From: Brienomyrus brachyistius
Taxonomy: Eukaryota; Chordata; Actinopteri; Osteoglossiformes; Mormyridae
Direction of reading: 5' to 3'
Assembly: GCF_023856365.1 (NCBI RefSeq)
Contig: NC_064538.1
Location: 10,138,435 to 10,202,434 of the forward strand
DNA: 64,000 nucleotides
Both the position numbers and the translations under genes were made by a program. Shown piece after piece: positions 36,001 through 46,480 of the stretch. The notes under the pieces are model-generated. The model was not told the origin of the DNA, did not search any database, and worked only from the letters and a program-made list of their open reading frames with translations. Each line of letters opens with the position of its first letter. Position 1 is the first letter of the stretch.

Positions 36001-37080
36001 GATTTTCAGCATTATAGTGAAAGGCTTCTGAGAAGCTGAGCTCTCCCGAAGTGTGTACCAAAACGGCAGCTGTTACCTACCTTTGCCCAGGTTGAAGGTG
36101 AAGGGTTCCTTACGGTCCATGCTGGAGTCAAACTTCTTCCCATTCAGCAGCTTGCCAGTATAGTGCACGTATACCTTATCCCCAATCATAGGCATCTCTG
36201 TATTCACACCCTGCCACTTTACCACCTGGAGTGATCAAGTGAAAAAAGCCCTTCTTAAGTGAGACAGCTGTGGACATACACTAATACACCCATCGTCAAG
36301 TCTAAGCTGTCGTGTTCTAATCCAAATAAATGACTGAATTTCTTCTTTTGTTTGTGATTCATCCTTATTGATCCTCAGAGGACCCAAGACAGGGAACAAA
36401 TTATTTGAAACACTCAATGGACCATGTCTCAATCCTTTCAAGGAAAAACTTGGCATTCACCAAGTATATCTACTAGTAATAAAGCTGATATTATACTGGA
36501 AATTGTGGAACATTATTGTGCATTCCTGCTAAAGTTCTCTGATTATAAGGATACAACACATCTTAGGAGACCCTGCGGTTCTATCTTTTAAAATAAACTT
36601 TAATTTCATTGTAGTTACATTTTATTGACACGTATCCAGAGTAACTTAATACATTCAACTGAACAGTAAATGCCGCCTGTAGCATTTATATTTCAAGTCC
36701 AGAGTATAGGTAAATTCAACGATTCAGAAGTATAAGAGCTGTATTGTAAGTTGGCAATTTCAATTTTAAAGAATAAATGATTAGGCACTGGGCCAGAGGC
36801 TGAATCTACGCAGGTGAATATGGCCAGGAAAAGGAACCGTCAAAGTTTGACGGGAGTTTGCCTGCTCATTTCACAGTGCCTTCTTTATGGTAAAAATGAA
36901 AGATAACAGGTCTCATATTTATTTGTCAAATTGAGGCCAAAAGAATCAATAGTCAAATGATGTACAGATACATACCTTACACACACCTCTGTCTTTATTG
37001 GATGTGATATCTACGCCATGTTTGGCACAGAAGTCGGCCAGAGATTGGTCGTCCATGGAGAGTTCACTGTCAGTAGTCAT
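24047..37080 (-). CDS. fkbp5: Peptidyl-prolyl isomerase FKBP51 (FK506-binding protein 5)
   Basis: Ten coding exons on the - strand: 37080-36976, 36225-36081, 35789-35647, 34627-34513, 33840-33684, 33377-33287, 28352-28269, 28029-27844, 26903-26664 and 24139-24047. All borders are GT/AG with consistent phases, giving 452 aa (human about 457). Domains are FK1 (about 30-140), the FK2 pseudo-PPIase domain (about 145-252) and three TPR motifs (about 265-400). FKBP51 is a cytosolic/nuclear Hsp90 co-chaperone that restrains steroid receptors, notably the glucocorticoid receptor. FK1 pocket residues Y57, F67, D68, F77, V86, I87, W90, Y113 and F130 are present at the human positions. The Hsp90 carboxylate-clamp residues K272, N322, K352 and R356 are also kept. 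Residue 119 is Pro, as in FKBP52, not Leu as in human FKBP51. TPR and C-terminal sequence ([33 protein letters not shown]) favour fkbp5 over fkbp4. The last exon encodes a charged tail beginning [10 protein letters not shown]. Confidence 0.95.
24384..24641 (-). other. Possible alternative terminal exon of fkbp5
   Basis: On the - strand a TTCCTACAG 3' splice site at 24642 is followed by 85 open codons, in the phase needed to continue from fkbp5 exon 9, ending in TAA at 24386-24384. The peptide begins [20 protein letters not shown] and resembles no domain I recognise. The exon at 24139-24047 is the better FKBP51 tail. This one may be a chance open frame in a GC-rich stretch. Confidence 0.2.
24994..25550. 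mobile_element. MITE with GGTACC-rich TIRs, carrying a nested SINE
   Basis: The left end CTCTCAGAGAAAAAAGGTAC matches the reverse complement of the right end, GTACCTTTTTTCCTGAGAG, with one or two differences. Several subterminal GGTAC motifs occur between 25316 and 25530. A tRNA-derived SINE (25054-25264) interrupts it. It lies in fkbp5 intron 9. Confidence 0.6.
25054..25264 (-). mobile_element. tRNA-derived SINE (family B), antisense to the + strand
   Basis: On the - strand the head reads GGCTTAATGGTTAGGGAAAT (box A) and then GCTGGTTCAAATCCCC (box B). The tail includes GGGTTAAATGCAGAGGACAC. A + strand copy with the same head and tail is at 25753-25935, so the two form an inverted pair. Confidence 0.75.
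25753..25935 (+). mobile_element. tRNA-derived SINE (family B)
   Basis: The head reads GCGGCCTAATGGTTAGGAAG and then GCTGGTTTGAATCCCC. The body has CTCCCTGGGTGCAGGGTTGG and the tail GGTTAAATGCAGAGGACAC. It is the opposite-orientation partner of the copy at 25054-25264, both in fkbp5 intron 9. Confidence 0.75.
26945..27200. mobile_element. Interspersed repeat (family shared with 53222-53520)
   Basis: The core CCCAGCCCTAACCATAAGTA, then ACCAAACAAAATTCAGGAGT, and a GGTCCCAATAAGG-type end match the copy at 53222-53520 in order and spacing. Both finish in CA microsatellites. It lies in fkbp5 intron 8. Confidence 0.6.
28387..28906. mobile_element. 520-bp MITE with GGATATAAAAAGTGTACA inverted ends
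   Basis: The left end TACAATGGATATAAAAAG and the right end CTTTTTATATCCACTGTA are near-perfect inverted repeats bounded by TA, as expected of TA-targeting Tc1/mariner-type elements. The interior is non-coding. The left end lies 34 bp upstream of fkbp5 exon 7 (in transcript orientation). Confidence 0.75.
28950..30390. other. fkbp5 intron 6 interior, no feature recognised
   Basis: AT-rich sequence with no coding signal and no repeat that I can name. Confidence 0.4.
30395..30483 (+). mobile_element. 3' end of a non-LTR retrotransposon
   Basis: The ATTCCTTGTATGTG and CTTGGCCAAAAAACACG segments end in GATTCTGATTCTGAT, the same kind of tail as the relic ending near 1885. It is a 5'-truncated copy. 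Confidence 0.6.
30578..30846. mobile_element. MITE with CAGGCAGWCCCC inverted ends
   Basis: The left end CAGGCAGACCCCAAGTTA pairs with the reverse complement of the right end near 30846 (AGGCAGTCCCCGGGGTA). The interior is about 270 bp and non-coding. It is probably a deletion derivative of a DNA transposon; Tigger-like is only a guess. Confidence 0.55.
30939..30953. promoter_or_regulatory. Weak glucocorticoid-response-element-like site
   Basis: GTGACAAACTGTTCT has a consensus TGTTCT half-site with the correct three-base spacer, and a poorer partner half-site. It lies in fkbp5 intron 6. Confidence 0.25.
31160..31430. repeat. GGTCTTGG-rich degenerate repeat with CTCGAGACCGGTCTCGAG palindrome
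   Basis: An 18-bp perfect palindrome at 31167-31184 is followed by about 15 irregular copies of CTTGGTCT/GGTCTTG-like motifs. It is an interspersed fish repeat of unknown class in fkbp5 intron 6. Confidence 0.5.
31802..31912. mobile_element. Two family-A SINE 3' fragments joined in opposite orientation
   Basis: 31805-31858 reads + strand SINE sequence (GGCATCCTGTCCAGGTTGTA). 31870-31912 reads the reverse complement of the SINE 3' end (CCATCCATTTTCCAAACCGC, then TTATCC). The junction is near 31862. Confidence 0.55.
31925..33265. mobile_element. Harbinger-like relic with Myb/SANT-type ORF remnants
   Basis: On the - strand, two overlapping broken frames (33190-32888 and 33044-32733) end in [20 protein letters not shown] then AERQQL. 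This resembles the Myb/SANT-like accessory protein of Harbinger-type elements. A + strand 72-codon frame at 32343-32561 encodes an arginine/glutamate-rich peptide of unknown origin. Both flanks carry GCGTGTC-type motifs in opposite orientation (near 32000 and 33215). No transposase is seen. The assignment is tentative. Confidence 0.35.
35064..35090. mobile_element. Terminal inverted repeat fragment of a Tc1-like element
   Basis: CCTAAGACTTTTGCACAGTACTGTA is a very common terminal sequence of fish Tc1-type elements (TACAGTACTGTGCAAAAGTC when reversed). No matching left end is visible, so only one end survives, in fkbp5 intron 3. Confidence 0.5.
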
Positions 37081-37084
37081 CTCA

Positions 37085-37087
37085 CCT
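37085..37087 (-). other. 3' splice site just upstream of the fkbp5 ATG
   Basis: On the - strand CACATAG precedes GTGAG and then the ATG at 37080, so the coding exon begins five bases before the start codon. This implies a spliced non-coding leader exon. Confidence 0.6.
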
Positions 37088-37129
37088 ATGTGCACATGAA
37101 CACAAGTTTCCCATGTACTGATCCATATA

Positions 37130-37295
37130 CAGAGATGGAGATTTCAGGTCCAGAGAGTACAAATCCAGACCAGGATTTTGTTTCAACCAACCAGTTGAGC
37201 ATAAAGAGTCACAAGTCACAGAGTACTCAACTGCTTGGTTGAAACAAAATCCTGGACTGGATTTGTACTTTCTGGACCTGAAATCTCCACCTCTG
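37130..37295. mobile_element. Long-hairpin MITE next to fkbp5 exon with ATG
   Basis: Arms 37130-37199 and 37226-37295 are inverted copies of about 70 bp with over 90% identity. They contain TTTGTTTCAACCAACCAGTT and its counterpart, and are separated by a 26-bp loop. The hairpin starts about 43 bp upstream (transcript sense) of the splice acceptor at 37086. Confidence 0.8.
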
Positions 37296-37979
37296 TCCAT
37301 ATATATGCACACACCTAAAAATCCTTCAGGACACCACATTTTTTTCACCTTGCTCCTCTTGCTCTACACACCTTTTAACTACACCTTTAAACTCTTTCAC
37401 AAACAAATAAAAGCTTCTGCTTTTTAATACTTAATGGCATTTTATTGTAAGTTATCAACTCCATTATTTACAATACTCTGGTATTGGGTTTCACTAATGT
37501 TCCCAGTAAAATCTCTAGCTGGTACAACACTTCATTCTGGAACTAATACACATCAGTCCCACATTTACCCCCCACACTGGCTACTCATCAAATTTACCAG
37601 AGGAAATACTTCTGTCCTGTAAAGCATCAAATCCACTTACATTGGTTTTTCTCTTCTTCCCTAATAGCCTAAATTACATTAGGAGAGAGCAAATCATACC
37701 TATTTACTGCCTTCTGTAGCAGAAGCTGCTAAGCCTAAGATGAGTCGAGGCCACGGCGATGTTTGCAACCCAAGCAGTCAGGACTATCACCATAGCACAG
37801 CATGTCATTACCTCATTATGTGTTCCAAGGCATTTTGCTATAGAATGTACAATTTCATTTCTTATTTTCACTTCTATAGCAGTTATTTTCCAGATGAACT
37901 CTTTGCTCATCTGCTTTGAAGGGGTCAGGAAAAAAAATTGTTTTGTGGGGTTTTTTTGCGGTTTTCCAATGACTTAACG

Positions 37980-38062
37980 CATAAGACACTGACGGACGTG
38001 AAATTCTGCTGAAATTGCAATTCACTGAGAAATAAAATTTGATTTGGTTTGATTTGATTCAC
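37980..38062 (+). mobile_element. Possible non-LTR retrotransposon 3' tail
   Basis: GAAATTGCAATTCACTGAG followed by AATAAAATTTGATTTGG and repeats of GATTTG resembles the 3' end of L2/Rex-type fish elements. Confidence 0.35.
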
Positions 38063-38069
38063 AGAAAAA

Positions 38070-40850
38070 AAGGGGAACCAATGGACAGATAAATGGCCAA
38101 TTAACCCAACCATGCTGACGTAAGAGCAGCATTTTATCATGCAGTACAAGTTCTCAACGAGGCTAGTTTCCCGATCTCTCCGTTGGTGCCATGTGGGGGC
38201 CCTGTAGATTTCATGTTCTGGAGAGAAACAGTGCATGTTTGGCTCTGCGATGTTCATGTAACGTTCTACTCCTGTAGTACACACTGCAGCTGGGTAACAT
38301 GAGAAACCAGTAATTCTATTTTATCCATAATCCACAGCATAGAGTGCTAGCAAAAACCACAGCCTCCCAGCTCTAAACTCGCCTGACCTCTGACCGGAAA
38401 CCAAGTTCATCTTCTCACATTCCACTGTAACAGTGAGACACTGGGGCCACTAAGGCCAGGACACAGTCCCAGCTCTGACCAAAACTAGGCTAGATCTGGG
38501 CATGGTGGTGCACAGCACGTTTATGAAGGAGCAGACCAGCGTGGCCTGCAGTCTGAAGTGCACTGATGGAGCAGCAGGAGAGCATCGCTCGTATAAACTC
38601 TCCTAACTGGTGTGACGCGGCATGCAGCGCAAGTCAAAACAAACATGCCGGAATGATCCATATTGTCACTTTAATCCAGAGTACAACTGTCTGCCAGGCA
38701 GCATTGTACAGTCAACATATTCTCACATCTTGTGAAGCAGACAAAGAGAAGCATGCGAAACTGAGGATGAGTCCACACAGCAAGTAATCCAAAGCAGGCT
38801 TCCATCAACTGATGGCAAGTCACGTGGGAATACGATTCAGCATTAAAGCCTTGGATTGCTCTCTTTGGACATTACCTTCTACAGGTAAGTATAATCCTTT
38901 CCAATTCTAACTGACTTCAGGGAAACAATCAATATTAATGTTTTTTGTTTTTTAAAGGCTCACCCTAGTCACCGTAGTCATGAACGAGCGTGTTCGTTTC
39001 ACCTGCTTGGAGCTCTTTGCACTAAAACTGTATCATGTCAGAAGTTCAAAAGATAAGCATCAAATAACCTTTATAGTTACCATACAATGAAAGAATATAC
39101 GTAGGTATAAAACACTGATAAGTCAATGTAACAACATGCAAAGCAATGAAAAAATAAGGCACGCATAATAGCCAGGAGGTGCTTATAATAACATAAGGAC
39201 AAGTAAAACTCTTGGGTAGAATCTGAACAAAACTATTAAATAGGATAGAGACAAGAGCAAACCATCACAAAGTCATATGCTTTGGGAACATTGGGAATGA
39301 GTGCACATGTGATCACCTAAAGGAGACCAAAACACTGGAACTATGCCTGTATAGTTGGATATGGATGGATGGATGGATGGATATTAAATTGGTGACAAAA
39401 TTGGTAAGGAATTCATCATAGGATGGTTTTCATCCATCCATTCAGCCATCAATTCAAGCATCCTGGAGCCCAGGCAGCTGAAAAATATTTAAATTTGGCA
39501 AAATTAGTAAAGGGTAGCTGGACTAACAAGCTCTATGTCTGATTTGGTAGGCAGTTACTGCATTTACAATCCCAAACAGCTGAATACAAAAGCTCTATTG
39601 GTATACAGAGTGTGAAGTGGTTGTGTGATTAATCGAGAACTGCAAATTTTAGACAGATCATGGAACGTATGCACAGTACTTAGATACAATAAAAGAAAAA
39701 AGTAACCTCACTGATGCCTACTGAACGAGGTGTTTGAACCTTGATTCTAGAATTACACAAGTACAATCAAAGCCGAATGGGCTGATGATTTTGACCAGTT
39801 GTAAGTTAGTTAGATAATCTTATTTATTAATTATGACTGACATTTTAAGGAAGAGGACATCTTCGTAAGGACATTTGACAACATGATGAGATTGCACCAT
39901 AGTTTTGACTGGCTTCATGTCTGTTGTGCCGTATCTAAACTCCCTGTCTCTTCCCTCCTGTAATAATCATATCGTCATCTTCCTGTGTTCAGTGTGTATT
40001 TCCTGAGGAACAATCACACTCAAAATTGCACATATTTGAAACCAGGCACTTTCATTTAAAAAGTTGTTCAGTATTGAAATGCCTGCATGCAGGATATATA
40101 TAAGTGTAGGCTTAAAGATACAGGAAATTATTATTAAATTGAACAGGCCGATTTTTTTAATGTGACGATTGCCAGAAAACTCAGTTTCACTTCTATGCCC
40201 TATACTCCCGTCTGATACGATGGAATTAAGTGGACAAGTGGAGAAATATAAATTAGAACATGGTGTTCTTCACTACACTCTGTTACACATCATCCATTAC
40301 TACCTACACATGCTTTGGTCTTCAGCTGACAAATGAGAATAACTGCTTTCATTTATAAACGAGTCGATAAGAATGAAGAGGTGAGATGTGATGGAACACA
40401 TGAGCAAGTAAATAAAAATAATAATGGAATGAGCGATTAATGGAGTGAGTGCTTAATTTTGTAACAGCAGATTAACATGTAATCATTCCCATTTTTTAAC
40501 AGCTGTGTGCCTTCTCACAAATATCAAAAAATCAACATCATTTATTTATTACTTTCTCTTGCCTCGTCAACTATAACAGGAGACAGACATACCTTCTTAT
40601 TCATTCTATGATGAATATTTTACCTTAATAGAAATACACTAGAACGCTGTTTTCTGATATTGAGTGCCCCCCATCTTAATTATATCCTCAGGCAATAATA
40701 GTAGGCTAAATGCAAAATACCAAATTGGTCTCTCTGTCCATATATAACCTGTACATTTGTGCAAGTAAGGATGCACATGTAAGAAATCATGTGTGTGAAT
40801 GTAAGGCATATAAATGCACGTGAGGGGATGACTGCGTGAGGCTCTCTGCA
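38070..40850. other. fkbp5 intron 1, largely featureless
   Basis: No coding region is seen. A (GGAT)n run at 39360-39382 and ATCCATCCATTC at 39432-39443 are probably SINE tail remnants in opposite orientations. The remainder is AT-rich. Confidence 0.4.
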
Positions 40851-40858
40851 TGCATGAG

Positions 40859-41850
40859 TGTGTGTGTGTGTGTGCATGTGCGAGCATCCTGGAACATCGT
40901 GTTCCTTCAGCTTTAGAGTTGCTGGCACAAGACAGTCTTCGCCAGCGATCCCAAACCCACGTAGTGCAGTATCAGCTGCGACTGACAGAAACCCTCCCCA
41001 AAACACAGCGAGATGCAAGATGCAGGTCTCTCTGTGACAAAGGCACCTTCTGTACCAACAGTGACCTCCTTGCTTTCTTCAAGTATCATGTATATAAGTC
41101 CTGTAAAGCAGCATCTTGTTCGAATGACCCCATAATGATTGGTTCGAAAAAATAGGAAAGGCTTAATTAAAAAAGTTCAATAAGTATGATTGTTGTCTCA
41201 ATTATATATTAATAAACGTATTACTATTGACATATTTATGATTCATTATTAACAGTATCACTATAGTACTTATAAGCATTTCATAAGCATTCACACAAAC
41301 ACAAAAGGTGTACATGCCTTCGTATTTCCATGTGTATATGTACATATGAATATGTGGAACTGAGTGTCTGCACTGTGAGTGCAAGTGACAATGTTATTAT
41401 GGATGCATATATCAGTGCACACACACATACTCAATCACACACACACACTCACTGACACACACACAGTAACAGTTGTGAGCGAATGTGTGTGCAATGGTGT
41501 ATTATACCAATATGTCTATGTGCACTGTGAGACTGAGTGACAGTTTTCGGAAAACTCAGTGTGCGCGCACACGCACACACACTCACACACACGCAAACAA
41601 ACAATTACGGCTGCGTGCTAGCTAGTGTGCATTGGTGCATTACACAAATATGTGTATGTGCTCTTGGGTCCACTTTCCATTACAGCCGGAGTTCAGTGCC
41701 GTAGCTCAGTGTGTTGGCAAAAAATTGCATCTCTGTGTGTGTGTGTGTGTGAAAGTAAAGGTGTATGAGCGAGAGTGTATACGTGTCACTGTGTTAATGT
41801 GTATGGACGCGTCTCTATGTAAATGTGTGCATGAATTTACAGGGACTGCC
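40859..41850. repeat. TG/CA-rich alternating purine-pyrimidine region
   Basis: Interrupted (TG)n and (CA)n tracts recur at 40859-40878, 41417-41465, 41560-41600 and 41733-41752. They give a kilobase with Z-DNA-type sequence bias in fkbp5 intron 1. Confidence 0.6.
40891..40905. promoter_or_regulatory. Candidate glucocorticoid response element in fkbp5 intron 1
   Basis: GGAACATCGTGTTCC is a perfect 15-bp inverted repeat of the hexamer GGAACA with the three-base spacer required by steroid receptor homodimers. Mammalian FKBP5 is a classic glucocorticoid-induced gene controlled by intronic elements of this type. It lies about 2.2 kb downstream of the presumed first exon. Binding is inferred. Confidence 0.55.
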
Positions 41851-43148
41851 TTTTTTGCCTAGCTTCAGATCTATTCTCTGTAAATCTGTATGAGAATAGC
41901 AACATGTTTTTATCTACATCTATGTGTATGTGCAGATGTGTGTGTTGGTATGTAAGCATGTAAATATATCGGTATCATCGCAATTCCCTATAATGATAAT
42001 TGATTTTACTTCTGGGCTCATCACCCACATACTGAACCACTATAGCTAAATCCTCGTCTAGAGTTACAGCACAGTACCACACCACGGATCTGCTGCCGTG
42101 TTTAACTGGTCATGGATATCTGGGTGACCACAACTCATCTTTCACATTTAGTTCTAGGAAGCATTTTCATAAATAAAAGCGTTTATCTTTCACTGAAGAT
42201 CATTCAGGAAATTATGGGGTAAGACGAAGATGACAAACACAGTCATTGTAAATGCGCAACTTAAGGGTTTAAACTTAATTTGTACTTTTGTTTATCAGTT
42301 TTTTTGTAGTATTTCTAATGTAAGTTATTTTCATTAAAATATGCTGCATGTTAGCATTATTTTATTATTTATTAAATGCATGAATATTAAAATGAAGTAT
42401 ATGACAATTAATTTACATTAAATGTATAAACGCATCTATTACAGCCATGTAAACTAACCGTATGACAACTGTAGGTTGTCATAGCTCCACTGATAAATCT
42501 TACACTGGCATCAACATAAGGCTTGACTTCGTACTGCTTCCTGTATCAGTTTTAGGGTGTATAACGTAGAAAATGGTGACAAACGAGAATATAATTAAAG
42601 CCACTTAATAAGACCTCGTGAAATGTGCGATATCGCGTTTCAAAATTTCTAACACGAACGTTCATACATATCAAATAAGCAATGGACACCAATTCAGATG
42701 CCTACTGAGTTCATAGAATATTATGAGGACACTGGAGAAATGTATATAGGGCTTTACACATGTCACGCGCATACATTTTACTGATCGATGTCCCTGATTC
42801 CCAAAGCAACGGAGAAAAAATAGCTGTAAACTGGTTATTACAGAATTTTCGCCACAAAATAATTAGTTACCGCCATTAAATGTAATTATTTCTGAAATAT
42901 TTAAAGTAACAATAACTACATTTAGTTTTTTTCACATACCTTAAGTGAATTTTTTTATGAACTAGAAGTAATAATATGACAAGTGGTTATTTAACTACAG
43001 TATACTCTGTTAAGAAGAGCAATGACAAAAAAACCACTTGCGAGAATAAAATACTTGCTAAATATAAACGGCACCGCTATCTAACACGGACAACTCTTGC
43101 TGACATGAAGGAAGATTAAAACACACGATACATTCATCATTAACTTAC

Positions 43149-43560
43149 ACGCTTTGTTCTTTTAAATTGTTTCTCCCTCTTATTTTAGTTTTCTGTTTTT
43201 CTCCCGCTCACTTCAGCGAGTCTCACGGGTGAGGTATCGGTGCTTCACTCATGCGAGCGCTGACAGAACGATGCCGGGAACTGAAGGCGACCTCTCGGCG
43301 TTAAGGTACTGAATGTTCTGCTGGCGGTACTGTACGTACAAGCCCGGCATTAAGGCGATCAACACGCCAGCTCAAAGCACACGCCGGAGAGGGAGCCGGA
43401 GTAGGACCGACAGAGAGAGAGAGACGGAGAAGGCGGGGAAAGAGCATGGGGGAGGGCGATTGTGTAGAAATTAAGGGCAGGTCTTGGAAAGCAGCCACAA
43501 AGTAACACAATGTACCGGCTGTACTGTAGCTGCTCAGATGGGAACACTGTGTTCTAGTAG
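43149..43560 (-). other. Putative non-coding exon 1 of fkbp5
   Basis: On the - strand a near-consensus donor (AAAGCGT followed by GTAAGT) lies at 43149/43148, at the 3' edge of a CpG-rich stretch. The acceptor by the ATG (37086) needs such a leader. The 5' boundary is not determined. Confidence 0.4.
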
Positions 43561-43620
43561 ACACCCTGACCCGTAACTCTTTCCGCGCCGGTCACACACA
43601 GGCGTGCGTACACAGCAGAC
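43190..43620 (-). promoter_or_regulatory. CpG-rich putative fkbp5 promoter
   Basis: CpG dinucleotides are dense here relative to the AT-rich surroundings (for example GCGAGCGCTG near 43253, CCTCTCGGCG near 43291, TTTCCGCGCCGG near 43580). A GA-rich tract is at 43411-43430. No TATA box is seen. Assigned to fkbp5 by position and strand. Confidence 0.4.
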
Positions 43621-43799
43621 CCGGGCTCGCCTTTGCAAATACACGCCTGTGCGTATTGCTGCAGGCTTTTATTGTTTATATAACCATTTATCCCCTGTGC
43701 TATTCATCCACGCTCGCAATTTCAAAAAGCCAAGTGAGCCGCGACAATGGTTAATACATTCTTCGAACACTCTTGAGTTTATTTTCCTACTCGGGACAT

Positions 43800-44640
43800 A
43801 ACAATGACAGCCACAGAAGGCAAAGAGTCAAATAAGTACAGAGATTCTCCGAACGCGATCAGTTATAAAACAAATTGCCGTTCGCACTTATGGTGAAGTA
43901 AATCGGATTTAATTCTAAAACGGTATCAAGGAACCGAAATGAATACCAAGACTCCCTTTCATAGAACTGAGCGCGCACACAACGACCCACAGACATCAGA
44001 AGTTGACTAATATTGATCGGCAGGAGTATATTTTAATAATGTAAAGTGTAACTTATTTGAGTTATTTTAGGGAATAATATTCTTGCTTCGATGCACCGGT
44101 TAAAAAAGTGATTTTAACCAAGCGTGTTAGACGAAGACGCTAAATGGATCCCGTTCACGCGTAGGCTATAGTATTTTTCTTTTCACTTTTCTTAATTCAC
44201 GTAGGTATGCGCGCCTTATGTTCGTGTATCACTGACATGACATCGGAAGCAAATGGATTCAACAAACAACTAATTATATGTAGTATTGGTAGTAGATTTG
44301 TATTTCAAGTAACTGAACTGTTCATTACAGAAATTATTAAGCGTAACATAATTGTTTCTATTCCCTAAAAATGATTGCTGTGTTACAATTCTTGCGATTT
44401 AACGTGCTGATAATGTCTTTAAAACTGCTTGGTTGAACAATCCCCCTTTCATTTTCGTGCTTACCGCATACCTAATGACACCAGGTTTGGGGACAACATG
44501 CTACCTGAAAACTTGAAATCCTTAAAATATTTAACTGAATAAGGGACTCAAACTATGACACTCGCTTCGCTGTGATATAATATTAAGGTAAGAATATATA
44601 GGCTATTCCTGCATTCAGATTTTTTACTTTGTTTTGATAC
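43800..44640. other. Intergenic, no gene seen
   Basis: AT-rich sequence with no recognisable coding region or repeat. Confidence 0.4.
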
Positions 44641-44647
44641 GAATTAG

Positions 44648-44651
<4 letters not shown>

Positions 44652-44725
<74 letters not shown>

Positions 44726-44799
44726 ACACACGTAAATACACACACACATACATATATATACATGTGTGTGTGTATGTGTGTGTGTTTGTGTGTGTGTAC
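44652..44799. repeat. (AT)n microsatellite followed by CA/TG inverted repeat
   Basis: About 35 AT units (44652-44721) are followed by ACACAC-rich and GTGTGT-rich arms. The two arms form an imperfect inverted repeat around TATATATA (44722-44799). Confidence 0.9.
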
Positions 44800-46280
44800 A
44801 ATTATAGTCCAGAAAAGTAGCCTACAACGACGAATAGTTATATTTGTCTAGAGAACTGCGTAAAAAGTAAAAGTAACTTCTTGCATTTATCTACGTCTCA
44901 TCCATTAGGCACTAAAACTTATTTAGACCCGCTTATCTAACGGGATTTGTCGTAAAGGGCTTCAGAAGGCTATCCGTTCAATGGTCTAAACGACTTCTAC
45001 ATTACATTGACTATTACACTTTAGTCGCGTCTGCCGTGCAACATTACCGAACAAGTGGATGCTCCTTGCATTAAGCGCGAGCTACAGTATACAAGGCGCA
45101 ATAGCGCCAAAATAATGTTTTGTATTTTCGAAAAATACCCAGATAAAACTAGTTAGAGCTTGTCAACGAGCACAACATGAATATCTTATTTGATAGAGAC
45201 CTGGGGTGCACTTAACATGATGTCTACAATTTTGTACTGAGCAAGGCAAACAGTATGTGACGCGTTCTGCCTTTCCGGGTTGTTGTGCTGAACGTGTTGA
45301 AATTTAGGGCAGCGCTGTTTTGTTACACCGAAAAAAAGTGATCATTATATGAGTTTTTGATGGAAGCAACAATTAAGATTCCACGTTGTGTTTCTTAATA
45401 TTTCATTTGACAATGTCATGTAAGTTTGCTTATGGAAATTATATGTAGGCCTGCTACTATTATTCGTCCTCTCTGACATTTACCGTGATGCGCTATTTTT
45501 ATTAGTTTAATTCGGGTTGAAAAATACATCACAGTATTTTAAAAAAGACATGAAAGAGTTTTTATATTTTAGTTTTAATATTTTTTTATATTTATTTTTA
45601 TATTTTAAATAGAATTTCGATATTTTTGTGTGGCTGACACAGTAAAATATAGTTTTTTTTAGTGTGCTTCTATCCAAGTACAGAGGCACAGTATATAGCT
45701 ATAATATCTCGTTTATAATGGAAAATGTTGCATTTTATGTGGACAGATTTCAACATCAGAACATTTCCTGTGTTTTTTCTTATGTCTGAATGTCCATGTT
45801 ACTAGTAACTAAGAGTTAATTTACTTGTCCTTCAAAGTAAATATTACATTAAAACAGGAACATAAAACTGTTGGAAATAATACTTCTTAGGGATTCAGTT
45901 GGGGGTTTAGCTAATCATTGCTTGACACAGGTGCACCTCTCCCTGACCAGGCTCTGCCTCACCATACCATCCCACAGCTCTGGCTTTTTATGTGTTTTCC
46001 ATACACTGGCCACCAAGGACAATGCGCCCACGCTGACTCCACTAGTGCAAAGTGTTGACCTGGACGATATGAGTCACTGTAGGGCTCTGTTTAGGCACTG
46101 TTCTGTATTGGAGCCACAGAAAGTTAGACACGCTGTTTCTCATAGCCTCTGGAATGGGGATTTCCACCTTATTACAGCCAGTCTGAGTTTTATTCATCGT
46201 ACCTTACGCTGCCTTGCTGTACACATTCCCTGCCTGTACACATTCCTTGCCTCATTTCTCTTGTGGTCAGTGTTAGTATT
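44800..46280. other. Intergenic, no gene seen
   Basis: AT-rich. A 152-codon + strand frame at 45871-46329 has no recognisable domain and runs into a SINE, so it is not called. Confidence 0.4.
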
Positions 46281-46287
46281 GCAAAAC

Positions 46288-46480
46288 ATGGTGAGGGCAG
46301 TGTGTGGTGAGCAGGTTAGGCCTTGGTGATTGTGATCGGAAGTTTGCTGGTTTAAATCCCGTAGTCAGCAGAATAGTCATATCATAATTGGGCCCTGGAG
46401 CTAGGCCCTTAACCACTGCCACCCCCCTCCCCCCCCAAAAAATATGCTCTATTGGTTCCAGATAAATGACTGACCTTGCA
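46288..46480 (+). mobile_element. tRNA-derived SINE (family C), degenerate
   Basis: GGTTTAAATCCCGTAGTCAG (box B region) is followed by TTGGGCCCTGGAGCTAGGCC. The order matches the copies at 51070-51290 and 53990-54215. Confidence 0.55.

Noticed and set aside
45871..46329. 152-codon + strand open frame
   Set aside because: No recognisable domain, no splice or promoter context, and its 3' part enters a SINE.
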